A DNA stretch of 64,000 nt from Acanthopleura granulata (lineage: Eukaryota > Mollusca > Polyplacophora > Chitonida > Chitonidae), in NCBI GenBank assembly GCA_016165875.1, contig JABBOT010000002.1, positions 18,058,120 through 18,122,119 on the forward strand, read 5' to 3'. Position 1 is the first letter of the stretch. Every line of letters starts with the position of its first letter. Below the pieces are notes generated by a model. It saw only the letters and a program-made list of their open reading frames with translations. It was not told the origin of the DNA and did no database searches. This document shows, piece by piece, positions 31,880-40,164 of the stretch. A program made the translations under genes and the position numbers.

Positions 31880-32071
31880 TTAAGACCACAGGTGTATCGA
31901 GTCCTTACCCCCACAGGCTTGGGGTTCTTGACCACCCCACTTGACCAGCACTCGTGACCAGCAAATGCCCACAGATTTAGACACAGTGACCACAAAGATG
32001 ACTCCTAAAAAGATTTGCCACAGCAGCAATATGAAGACACCAAGTATTTCAAGAAAACGTAAATGAAACAT
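31880..32071 (-). other. Hydrophobic open stretch just after the mucin stop, status unclear
   Basis: Five bases after the mucin stop codon a different frame opens with MFHLRFLEILGVFILLLWQI then FLGVIFVVTV, a potential membrane segment, and reaches a strong donor-like site GGGG|GTAAGG near 31914. A good acceptor (AAATCTTTTTAG) lies inside it. It could be a membrane-anchor or signal exon, or chance. Splicing the mucin donor CTG|GTACTG to this acceptor gives a stop, so no simple join works. Confidence 0.25.
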
Positions 32072-32075
32072 GCAT

Positions 32076-35000
32076 TCAGTACCAGGAGGTGGGCCCCGCA
32101 GTAGTTCGGCATTGTGCTGGAGTGGTGGGTTCTGCAGTAGTAATGATTGGCTGCGCAGTAGGCGTGGTGGGCTCTGCAGTAGTCGTGGTGGGCTCTGCTG
32201 TAGTCGTGGTGGGTTCTGCAGTAGTCGTGGTTGGTTGTGCTGTAGCCATGGTTGTCTGTGCAGTAATCGTGGTGGGCTCTGCAGAAGTTGTGGTTGGATG
32301 CGCAGTAGTCGTGGTGGGCTCTTCAGCAGTCGTGGTGGGTTCTGCAGTAGTGGTGGGCTGTGCAGTAGTCGCGGTGGGCTCTGGAGTAATCGTTGTAAAC
32401 TCTGAAGTAGTCGTTGTGGGCTGTGTATTAGTCATGGTAGGTTCTACTGCAGTCGTGGTGGGCTGTGTAGTAGTTGTGGTGATCAGGGTAGTATTCGTGG
32501 TGGGCTCTGCTGTAGTCGTGGTGGGCTCTGGAGTAGTCGTGGTGGGTTGTCCCGTAGAGGTGGGTTCTGCAGTAGTCGTGGTTGGATGCGCAGTAGTCGT
32601 GGTGGGCTCTGAAGTAGTCGTGGTGGGTTGTCCCGTAGAGGTGGGTTCTGCAGTAGTCGTGGTGGGCTGTGCAGTAGTCGTGGTGGGCTCTGGAGTAATC
32701 GTTGTAAACTCTGAAGTAGTCGTTGTGGGCTGTGTATTAGTCATGGTAGGTTCTACTGCAGTCGTGGTGGGCTGTGTAGTAGGTGTGGTGATCAGGGTAG
32801 TATTCGTGGTGGGCTCTGCTGTAGTCGTGGTGGGCTCTGGAGTAGTCGTGGTGGGTTGTCCCGTAGAGGTGGGCTGTGCAATAGTCGTGGTGGGCTGTGC
32901 AGTAGTCGTGGTGGGTTCTGCAGTAGTCGTGGTTGGATGCGCAGTAGTCGTGGTGGGCTCGGAAGTAGTCGTGGTGGGTTGTCCCGTAGAGGTGGGCTGT
33001 GCAGTAGTCGTGGTGGGCTGTGCAGTAGTCGTGGTGGGTTCTGCAGTAGTCGTGGTTGGATGCGCAGTAGTCGTGGTGGGCTCTGAAGTAGTCGTTGTGG
33101 GCTGTGCAGGAGTCATGGTAGGCTCTGCAGTAGTTGTGGTTGGCTCTTCTGTAGTGGTTGTGGGTTCTGCAGTAGTTGTGGTTGGCTCTTCTGTAGCCAT
33201 GGTTGTCTGTGCAGTAGTCGTGGTGGGCTCTGAAGTAGTCGTTGTGGGCTGTGCAGGAGTCATGGTAGGCTCTTCTGTAGTCGTGGTGGGCTGTGTAGTG
33301 GTAGTGGTCGGTTGTCCTGTAGAGGTGGGCTCTGGAGTAGTCGTGGTTGGCTCTTCAGTAGTCGTGGTGGGCTGTGCAGTAGTCATGGAAGGCTCTTCTG
33401 TAGCCATGGTTGTCTCTGCAGTAGTCGTGGTGGGTTCTGCAGTAGTCGTGGTTGGCTCTTCTGTAGCCATGGTTGTCTGTGCAGTAGTCGGGGTGGGCTC
33501 TTCTGTAGTCGTGGTGGGTTCTGCAATAGTCGTGGTAGGCTCTTCTGTAGTCGTGGTGGGTTCTGCAGTAGTCGTGTTTGGCTCTTCTGTAGCCATGGTT
33601 GTCTGTGCAGTTGTCGTGGTGGGCTCTGCAGAAGTTGTGGTTGGATGCGCAATTGTCGTGGTGGGCTCTGCAGTAGTCGTGGTGGGTTCTGCAGTAGTCG
33701 TGGTAGGCTCTTCTGTAGCCATGGTTGTCTGTGCAGTAGTCGTGGTGGGCTCTACAGAAGTTGTGGTTGGATGCGCGGTAGTCGTTGTGGGCTCTGAAGT
33801 AGTCGTTGTGGGCTGTGCAGGAGTCATGGTAGGGGCTTCTGTAGTCATGGTGGGCTGTGTAGTGGTTGTGGTGGGTTGTCCTGTAGAGGTGGGCTCAGGA
33901 GTAATCGTGGTTGGCTCTGCAGTAGTCGTGGTGGGCTCGGAAGTAGGCATGGTTGTCTGTGGAGGAGTCGTGGTGGGCTCTGCAGAAGTTGTGGTTGGAT
34001 GCGCAGTAGTCGTGGTGGGCTCTGGAGTAGTCGTGGTTGGCTCTTCAGTAGTCGTGGTGGGTTCTGCAGTAGTCGTGGTAGGCTCTTCTGTAGCCATGGT
34101 TGTCTGTGCAGTAGTCGTGGTGGGCTCTGCAGAAGTTGTGGTTGGATGCGCGGTAGCCGTTGTGGGATCTGAAGTAGTCGTTGTGGGCTGTGCAGGAGTC
34201 ATGGTAGGGTCTTCTGTAGTCGTGGTGGGCTGTGTAGTGGTTGTGGTGGGTTGTCCTGTAGAGGTGGGCTCAGGAGTAATCGTTGTTGGCTCTTCAGTAG
34301 TCGTGGTGGGCTCTGCTGTAGTCGTGTTTGGCTCTTCTGTAGCCATGGTTGTCTGTGCAGTAGTCGTGGTGGGCTCTGCAGAAGTTGTGGTTGGATGCGC
34401 AGTAGTCGGAGTGGGCTCTGGAGTAGTCGTGGTGGGCTGTGCACTAGTCATGGTTGGCTCTGCTGTAGTCGTGGTGGGCTCTGGAGTAGTCGTGGTGGGT
34501 TCTGCAGTAGTCGTGGTAGGCTCTTCTGTAGTCGTGGTGCGTTCTGCAGTAGTCGTGTTTGGCTCTTCAGTAGCCATGGTTGTCTGTGCATTAGTCGTGG
34601 TGGGCTCTACAGAAGTTGTGGTTGGATGCGCAGTAGTCGTGGTGGGCTCTGGAGTAGTTGTGGTTGGCTCTTCAGTAGTCGTGGTGGGCTCTGCAGTAGT
34701 CGTGGTACTCTCTTCTGTAGTCGTGGTGGGTTCTGCAGTAGTCGTGGTTGGCTCTTCTGTAACCATGTTTGGCTGTGCAGTGGTCGTGGTGGGCTCTGCA
34801 GAAGTTGTGGTTGGCTGAGCAGTTGTCGTGGTGGGCTCTGGAGTAGTCGTTGTGGGTTCTACAGTAGTCGTGGTAGGCTCTTCTGTAGCCATGGTTGTCT
34901 GTGCAGTAGTCGTGGTGGGCTCTACAGAAGTTGTGGTTGGATGCGCAGTAGTCGTGGTGGGCTCTGGAGTAGTCGTTGTGGGCTGTGCACTAGTCATGGT

Positions 35001-38000
35001 AGGCTCTGCTGTAGTCGTGGTGGGCTGTGTAGTGGTAGTGGTGGGTTGTCCTGTAGAGGTGGGCTCAGGAGTAGTCGTGGTTGGCTCTTCAGTAGTCGTG
35101 GTGGGCTCTGAAGTAGTCGTGGTAGGCTCATCTGTAGTCGTGGTGGGTTCTGGAGTAATCGTGGTTGGCTCTTCTGTAGCCATGGTTGTCTGTGCAGTAG
35201 TCGTGGTGGGCTCTACAGAAGTTGTGGTTGGATGCGCAGTAGTCGTGGTGGGCTCTGCAGTAGTCGTTGTGGGCTGTGCACTAGTCATGGTAGGCTCTAC
35301 TGTAGTCGTGGTGAGCTGTTTAGTGGTAGTGGTGGGTTGTCCTGTAGAGGTGGGCTCAGGAGTAGTCGTGGTAGGCTCTTCTGTAGTCCTGGTGGGTTCT
35401 GGAGTAGTCGTGTTTGGCTCTTCTGTAGCCATGGTTGTCTGTGCAGTAGTCGTGGTGGGCTCTGCAGAAGTTGTGGTTGGATGCGCAGTAGTCGGGGTGG
35501 GCTCTGGAGTAGTCGTGGTGGGTTCTGCAGTAGTCGTGGTAGGCTCTTCTGTAGCCGTTGTTGTCTGTGCATTAGTCGTGGTGGGCTCTACAGAAGTTGT
35601 GGTTGGATGCGCAGTAGTCGTGGTGGGCTCTGGAGTAGTCGTGGTTGGCTCTTCAGTAGTCGTGGTGGGCTCTGCAGTAGTCGTGGTAGGCACTTCTGTA
35701 GTCGTGGTGGGTTCTGCAGTAGTCGTGGTTGGCTCTTCTGTAACCATGGTTGGCTGTGCAGTGGTCGTGGTGGGCTCTGCAGAAGTTGTGGTTGACTGAG
35801 CAGTTGTCGTGGTGGGCTCTGGAGTAGTCGTTGTGGGTTCTACAGTAGTCGTGGTAGGCTCTTCTGTAGCCATGGTTGTCTGTGTAGTGGTAGTGGTGGG
35901 TTGTCCTGTAGAGGTGGGCTCAGGAGTAGTCGTGGTTGGCTCTTCAGTAGTCGTGGTGGGCTCTGAAGTAGTCGTGGTGGGTTCTGCAGTAATCGTGGTT
36001 GGCTCTTCTGTAGCCATGGTTGTCTGTGCAGTAGTCGTGGTGGGCTCTGCAGGTATTGTGGTTGTCTGTGCAGTAGTCGTTGTGGGCTGTGCAGGAGTCA
36101 TGGTAGGCTCCGCTGTAGTCGTGGTGGACTGTGTAGTAGTCGTGGTGGGTTGTCCTGTAGAGGTGGGCTCAGGAGTACTCGTAGTTGGCTCTTCAGTAGT
36201 CGTGGTGGGTTCTGCAGTAGTCGTGGGCTGGGCAGTGGTCGTTGTGGACTCTACAGTAGTCGTGTTGGACTGTGCAGTAGTCGTGCTGTGTTCTTCTGTA
36301 GTCGTGGTGTGCAGTACGACGTTCGTGGTGGGCTGTGCCGAAGTTGTGGTTGGATGCGCAGTAGTCGTGGTTGGCTCTTCAGTAGTCCTTGTGGGCTCTG
36401 GAGTAGTCGTTGTAAACTCTGAAAGAGTCGTGGTGGTCTGTGCAGTAGTTGTGGTGGGATCTGAGGAAGTTGTGGTTAGCTGCGCAGTTGTCGTGGTGGG
36501 CTCTGCAGTAGTCGTGGTGGGCTCTGGAGTAGTCGTTGTAATCTCTGAAATAGTCGTTGTGGGCTGTGTATTGGTCATGGTAGGTTCTACTGCAGTCGTG
36601 GTGGGCTCTGCTGTAGTTGTGGTGGACTGTGCAGTAGCCGTGATGGGTTGTCCAGTAGTATCTGTATTAATAGTGGCGAGAGTAATGGTCGTACTTGCCC
36701 ACGCAGTAGGAGTTGTTCTGGCTTCTGTAGTGATAGTGGAGACAGGGCCTGCAGTAGTAGCGCTGCTGGCCTCTGTAGTAGGAGTATTGGCGGAAGTTTC
36801 CACAGTAGTAGCGGCTCTGGTCTGTGTAGTAGTAGTAGTGGCGGTAGCTCCTGTAGTAGGAGCGGCTCTCGTCTCTGTGGTAGCAGTGGCGGATGTTTCC
36901 GCAGTAGTAGCGGTGCTGATCTCTGTAGTAGAAGTGGCGGGAGGCTCTGTAGTAGTAGTCGCGACAGAGTCTGCAGTAGTAGCAGTGCTGGTCTCTGTAG
37001 TTGTAGCGGCGGGAGGACCTTCAGCAATGGAGGTGCTTTCCTCAGCAGTGGTGGAAGGGCCAATACTAGTAGCGGTAGTGGTCTCTGTAGTGACGGCAGT
37101 TTCTACAGTAGTAGCGGTGCTGGCCTCTGCAGTGGGAGTGACGAGAGACCCTACAGTAGTAGTGATGCTGGCCTCTGTAGTAATGGTAGCGGGAGGGACT
37201 GCAGTAGTACCGGTGCTGGCCTCTGTGGTAATGGTAGCGGGAGGGACTGCAGTAGTACCGGTGCTGGCCTCTGTAGTAATGGTAGCGGGAGGGACTGCAG
37301 TAGTACCGGTGCTGATCTCTGTAGTAATGGTAGTAGGAGGGACTGCAGTAGTACCGGTGCTGATCTCTGTAGTAATGGTAGCGGGAGGGATTGCAGTAGT
37401 ACCGGTGCTGGCCTCTGTAGTAATGGTAGCGGGAGGGACTGCAGTAGTACCGGTGCTGGCCTCTGTAGTAATGGTAGCGGGAGGGACTGCAGTAGTAACG
37501 GTGCTGATCTCTGTAGTAGAAGTGGCGGGAGGCTCTGTAGTAGTAGTCGCGACAGAGTCTGTAGAAGTAGCGGTGCTGGCCTCTGTAGTAGTATTAGCGA
37601 CAAGGCCTTCTGTAGTAGCGGTCTCTGTGGTAGTAGTGGCGGGAGGGCCTACAGTAATAGAGGTGCTTTCCTCAGTAATGGAGGCAGGGCCGATACTAGT
37701 AGCGGTAGCGGTCTCTGTAGTGACGGCAGTTTCTACAGTAGTAGCGGTGCTGGCCTCTGCAGTGGGAGTGACGGGAGACCTTACAGTAGTAGTGATGCTG
37801 GCCTCCGTAGTAATGGTAGTGGGAGGAACTGCAGTAGTACCGGTGCTGGCCTCTGTAGTAATGGTAGCGGAAGGGACTGCAGTAGTACCGGTGCTGGCCT
37901 CTGTAGTAATGGTAGCGGGAGGGACTGCAGTAGTACCGGTGCTGGCCAGTGTAGTAATGGTAGCGGGAGGGACTGCAGTAGTACCGGTGCTGGCCTCTGT

Positions 38001-40145
38001 AGTAATGGTAGCGGGAGGGACTGCAGTAGTACCGGTGCTGATCTCTGTAGTAATGGTAGTAGGAGGGACTGCAGTAGTACCGGTGCTGATCTCTGTAGTA
38101 ATGGTAGTAGGAGGGACTGCAGTAGTACCGGTGCTGGCCTCTGTAGTAATGGTAGCGGGAGGGACTGCAGTAGTACCGGTGCTAGCCAGTGTAGTAATGG
38201 TAGCGGGAGGGACTGCAGTAGTACCGGTGCTGATCTCTGTAGTAATGGTAGCGGGAGTGACTGCAGTAGTACCGGTGCTGGCCTCTGTAGTAATGGTAGT
38301 GGGAGGGACTGCAGTAGTAGTGGTGCTGGCCTCTGTAGAAATGGTAGTGGGAGGGACTGCAGTAGTACCGGTGCTGGCCTCTGTAGTAATGGTAGCGGGA
38401 GGGACTGCAGTAGTACCGGTGCTGGCCTCTGTAGTAATGGTAGCGGGAGGGACTGCAGTAGTACCGGTGCTGGCCTCTGTAGTAATGGTAGTGGGAGGGA
38501 CTGCAGTAGTACCGGTGCTGGCCTCTGTACTATTGGTAGCGGGAGGGACTGAAGTAGTACCGGTGCTGTCCTCTGTAGTAATGATAGCGGGAGGGACTGC
38601 AGTAGTACCGGTGCTGGCCTCTGTAGTAATGGTAGCCTGAGGAACTGCAGTAGTACCGGTGCTGGCCTCTGTAGTAATGGTAGCCTGAGGAACTGCAGTA
38701 GTACGGTTGCTGGCCTCTGTAGTAATGGTAGCCTGAGGAACTGCAGTAGTACCGGTGCTGGCCTCTGTAGTAATGGTAGCGGGAGGGACTGCAGTAGTAC
38801 CGGTGCTGTCCTCTGTAGTAATGGTAGCGGGAGGGACTGCAGTAGTACCGGTGCTGGCCTCTGTAGTAATGGTAGCGGGAGGGACTGCAGTAGTACCGGT
38901 GCTGGCCTCTGTAGTAATGGTAGCGGGAGGGACTGCAGTAGTACCGGTGCTGGCCTCTGTAGTAATGGTAGCGGGAGGGACTGCAGTAGTACCGGTGCTG
39001 GCCTCTGTAGTAATGATAGCGGGAGGGACTGCAGTAGTACCGGTGCTGGCCTCTGTAGTAATGATAGCGTGAGGGACTGCAGTAGTACCGGTGCTGATCT
39101 CTGTAGTAATGGTAGCGGGAGGGACTGCAGTAGTACCGGTGCTGGCCTCTGTAGTAATGGTAGTGGGAGGGACTGCAGTAGTACCGGTGCTGGCCTCTGT
39201 AGTAATGGTAGCAGGAGGGACTGCAGTAGTACGGTTGCTGTCCTCTGTAGTAATGATAGCGGGAGGGACTGCAGTAGTACCGGTGCTGATCTCTGTAGTA
39301 ATGGTAGCGGGAGGGACTGCAGTAGTACCGGTGCTGGCCTCTGTAGTAATGGTAGTGGGAGGGACTGCAGTAGTACCGGTGCTGATCTCTGTAGTAATGG
39401 TAGCGGGAGGGACTGCAGTAGTACCGGTGCTGGCCTCTGTAGTAATGGTAGTGGGAGGGACTGCAGTAGTACCGGTGCTGGCCTCTGTACTATTGGTAGC
39501 GGGAGGGACTGAAGTAGTACCGGTGCTGTCCTCTGTAGTAATGATAGCGGGAGGGACTGCAGTAGTACCGGTGCTGGCCTCTGTAGTAATGGTAGCGGGA
39601 GGGACTGCAGTAGTACGGTTGCTGGCCTCTGTAGTAATGGTAGCCTGAGGAACTGCAGTAGTACCGGTGCTGGCCTCTGTAGTAATGGTAGCTGGAGGAA
39701 CTGCAGTAGTACCGGCCTCTGTAGTAATGGTAGCGGGAGGGACTGCAGTAGTACGGTTGCTGGCCTCTGTAGTAATGGTAGACTGAGGAACTGCAGTAGT
39801 ACCGGTGCTGGCCTCTGTAGTAATGGTAGCGGGAGGGACTGCAGTAGTACCGGTGCTGGCCTCTGTAGTAATGGTAGTGGGAGGGACTGCAGTAGTACCG
39901 GTGCTGGCCTCTGTAGTAATGGGAGCAGGAGGGACTGCAGTAGTACCGGTGCCGGCCTCTGTAGTAATGGTAGTGGGAGGGACTGCAGTAGTACTGGTGC
40001 TGGCCTCTGTACTATTGGTAGTGGAAGGGACTGAATTAGTACTGGTGCTGGCCTCTGTGCTTAAGCAGTAGTAGTTTGCTATGACAATTAAGTAACACAT
40101 TAATGTGATTGCAGCGGGCCTAAGCCCAAGGTAGATTGTTGACAT
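32076..40145 (-). CDS. Giant Thr/Pro-rich mucin frame, 2689 codons, with signal peptide
   Basis: A single open frame. The start ATG at 40145 lies 19 bases inside an exon whose acceptor is CTTGCTTTCAG, implying a 5' UTR intron. Residues 1-30 form a signal peptide: a short basic lead, a hydrophobic core (ITLMCYLIVIANYYC), then Ser/Thr. Residues ~31-800 hold about 48 copies of a 16-residue unit (TEASTGTTAVPPATIT). An irregular Thr-rich spacer, about eight more 16-mers, and a second copy of the spacer follow. The remaining ~1,500 residues are 7-residue units such as EPTTTTA and HPTTTSV. Cysteines are nearly absent after the signal peptide until one near the end (AQCRTTAGP). This is a dense O-glycosylation substrate; EASNRTT variants add N-glycan sequons. 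The frame stops at 32076, or the exon may use donor CCTG|GTACTG just before it. I infer it is the N-terminal part of the downstream VWD/EGF gene; a separate secreted mucin is the alternative. Confidence 0.88.
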   Translation of the reverse strand: MSTIYLGLRPAAITLMCYLIVIANYYCLSTEASTSTNSVPSTTNSTEASTSTTAVPPTTITTEAGTGTTAVPPAPITTEASTGTTAVPPTTITTEASTGTTAVPPATITTEASTGTTAVPQSTITTEASNRTTAVPPATITTEAGTTAVPPATITTEASTGTTAVPQATITTEASNRTTAVPPATITTEASTGTTAVPPAIITTEDSTGTTSVPPATNSTEASTGTTAVPPTTITTEASTGTTAVPPATITTEISTGTTAVPPTTITTEASTGTTAVPPATITTEISTGTTAVPPAIITTEDSNRTTAVPPATITTEASTGTTAVPPTTITTEASTGTTAVPPATITTEISTGTTAVPHAIITTEASTGTTAVPPAIITTEASTGTTAVPPATITTEASTGTTAVPPATITTEASTGTTAVPPATITTEASTGTTAVPPATITTEDSTGTTAVPPATITTEASTGTTAVPQATITTEASNRTTAVPQATITTEASTGTTAVPQATITTEASTGTTAVPPAIITTEDSTGTTSVPPATNSTEASTGTTAVPPTTITTEASTGTTAVPPATITTEASTGTTAVPPATITTEASTGTTAVPPTTISTEASTTTTAVPPTTITTEASTGTTAVTPATITTEISTGTTAVPPATITTLASTGTTAVPPATITTEASTGTTAVPPTTITTEISTGTTAVPPTTITTEISTGTTAVPPATITTEASTGTTAVPPATITTLASTGTTAVPPATITTEASTGTTAVPSATITTEASTGTTAVPPTTITTEASITTTVRSPVTPTAEASTATTVETAVTTETATATSIGPASITEESTSITVGPPATTTTETATTEGLVANTTTEASTATSTDSVATTTTEPPATSTTEISTVTTAVPPATITTEASTGTTAVPPATITTEASTGTTAIPPATITTEISTGTTAVPPTTITTEISTGTTAVPPATITTEASTGTTAVPPATITTEASTGTTAVPPATITTEASITTTVGSLVTPTAEASTATTVETAVTTETTTATSIGPSTTAEESTSIAEGPPAATTTETSTATTADSVATTTTEPPATSTTEISTATTAETSATATTETRAAPTTGATATTTTTQTRAATTVETSANTPTTEASSATTAGPVSTITTEARTTPTAWASTTITLATINTDTTGQPITATAQSTTTTAEPTTTAVEPTMTNTQPTTTISEITTTTPEPTTTTAEPTTTTAQLTTTSSDPTTTTAQTTTTLSEFTTTTPEPTRTTEEPTTTTAHPTTTSAQPTTNVVLHTTTTEEHSTTTAQSNTTTVESTTTTAQPTTTAEPTTTTEEPTTSTPEPTSTGQPTTTTTQSTTTTAEPTMTPAQPTTTTAQTTTIPAEPTTTTAQTTMATEEPTTITAEPTTTTSEPTTTTEEPTTTTPEPTSTGQPTTTTTQTTMATEEPTTTTVEPTTTTPEPTTTTAQSTTTSAEPTTTTAQPTMVTEEPTTTTAEPTTTTEVPTTTTAEPTTTTEEPTTTTPEPTTTTAHPTTTSVEPTTTNAQTTTATEEPTTTTAEPTTTTPEPTPTTAHPTTTSAEPTTTTAQTTMATEEPNTTTPEPTRTTEEPTTTTPEPTSTGQPTTTTKQLTTTTVEPTMTSAQPTTTTAEPTTTTAHPTTTSVEPTTTTAQTTMATEEPTTITPEPTTTTDEPTTTTSEPTTTTEEPTTTTPEPTSTGQPTTTTTQPTTTTAEPTMTSAQPTTTTPEPTTTTAHPTTTSVEPTTTTAQTTMATEEPTTTTVEPTTTTPEPTTTTAQPTTTSAEPTTTTAQPNMVTEEPTTTTAEPTTTTEESTTTTAEPTTTTEEPTTTTPEPTTTTAHPTTTSVEPTTTNAQTTMATEEPNTTTAERTTTTEEPTTTTAEPTTTTPEPTTTTAEPTMTSAQPTTTTPEPTPTTAHPTTTSAEPTTTTAQTTMATEEPNTTTAEPTTTTEEPTTITPEPTSTGQPTTTTTQPTTTTEDPTMTPAQPTTTTSDPTTATAHPTTTSAEPTTTTAQTTMATEEPTTTTAEPTTTTEEPTTTTPEPTTTTAHPTTTSAEPTTTPPQTTMPTSEPTTTTAEPTTITPEPTSTGQPTTTTTQPTMTTEAPTMTPAQPTTTTSEPTTTTAHPTTTSVEPTTTTAQTTMATEEPTTTTAEPTTTTAEPTTTIAHPTTTSAEPTTTTAQTTMATEEPNTTTAEPTTTTEEPTTTIAEPTTTTEEPTPTTAQTTMATEEPTTTTAEPTTTTAETTMATEEPSMTTAQPTTTTEEPTTTTPEPTSTGQPTTTTTQPTTTTEEPTMTPAQPTTTTSEPTTTTAQTTMATEEPTTTTAEPTTTTEEPTTTTAEPTMTPAQPTTTTSEPTTTTAHPTTTTAEPTTTTAQPTTTTAQPTSTGQPTTTTSEPTTTTAHPTTTTAEPTTTTAQPTTTIAQPTSTGQPTTTTPEPTTTTAEPTTNTTLITTPTTQPTTTAVEPTMTNTQPTTTTSEFTTITPEPTTTTAQPTTTTAEPTSTGQPTTTTSEPTTTTAHPTTTTAEPTSTGQPTTTTPEPTTTTAEPTTNTTLITTTTTQPTTTAVEPTMTNTQPTTTTSEFTTITPEPTATTAQPTTTAEPTTTAEEPTTTTAHPTTTSAEPTTITAQTTMATAQPTTTTAEPTTTTAEPTTTTAEPTTPTAQPIITTAEPTTPAQCRTTAGPTSWY
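32120..36640 (-). repeat. 21-bp coding tandem repeat (7 residues) with higher-order units
   Basis: On the plus strand the unit is like GGCTCTGCAGTAGTCGTGGT plus G, translating as EPTTTTA and relatives (QPTTTTS, EEPTTTT, HPTTTSV, QTTMATE). Units are ordered into longer blocks: PEPTSTGQP occurs about eleven times and is followed repeatedly by QPTTTT, EPTMT, AQPTTTT, AHPTTTS, AQTTMATEEP. This gives a higher-order period of several hundred bases. Confidence 0.93.
36660..37800 (-). repeat. Duplicated irregular Thr-rich spacer within the mucin domain
   Basis: Two copies of a ~90-residue stretch beginning ASITTTV-S-VTPTAEASTA, continuing TVETAVTTE and ending EPPATSTTEIS. They lie at about 37800-37510 and 37165-36900, separated by eight 16-mer units. 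The first copy is about 13 residues longer in its middle. The second runs on into non-repetitive Thr-rich sequence to 36660, where the 7-mer array begins. Confidence 0.8.
37140..40060 (-). repeat. 48-bp coding tandem repeat (16 residues), about 55 units
   Basis: On the plus strand the unit reads GGACTGCAGTAGTACC, GGTGCTGGCCTCTGTAG, TAATGGTAGCGGGAG. Counting translated units gives about 48 before the spacer (37.8-37.5 kb) and about eight after it. Variants include TEISTG, TEDSTG, TLASTG, EASNRT and PQATIT. One unit near 39715 is 6 bp short. Variant strings recur in the same order, for example AIIT-TEDSTGTTSVPPATNS appears twice about 20 units apart, which indicates block duplication. Confidence 0.95.
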
Positions 40146-40164
40146 CTTGGAGTGGGACGGCTGC
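40146..40164 (-). promoter_or_regulatory. 5' UTR end with splice acceptor before the mucin ATG
   Basis: On the minus strand TTATTCTTGCTTTCAG is followed by GCAGCCGTCCCACTCCAAG and then ATG. The pyrimidine tract and CAG are a good acceptor. The transcript therefore probably starts in a non-coding exon further right, which I could not locate. Confidence 0.6.

Larger units (their letters stand above)
26083..32075. other. Interval between VWD exons and mucin frame, no exon supported
   Basis: Both strands were read for NIDO (FWADVD-type), AMOP (CPCTL, QCCY) and VWD start (DPHF, FDG) signals, and none was found. Open frames here are short and lack paired splice sites. Contents I can name: the N gap, a degenerate repeat at its right of exon origin, a tRNA-like fragment near 27.65 kb, and a CACTGG/CCACCAG-rich stretch at 27.96-28.11 kb. 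The part at 31.2-32.0 kb is visibly more GC-rich than the rest. Confidence 0.5.

Noticed and set aside
32089..38640. Very long plus-strand frames (909, 943, 634 codons and others) rich in Val/Gly or Cys/Ser, antisense to the mucin
   Set aside because: They are mirror images of repeats whose unit lengths are multiples of three and whose complement happens to lack stops. They have no signal peptide, domain or splice context.
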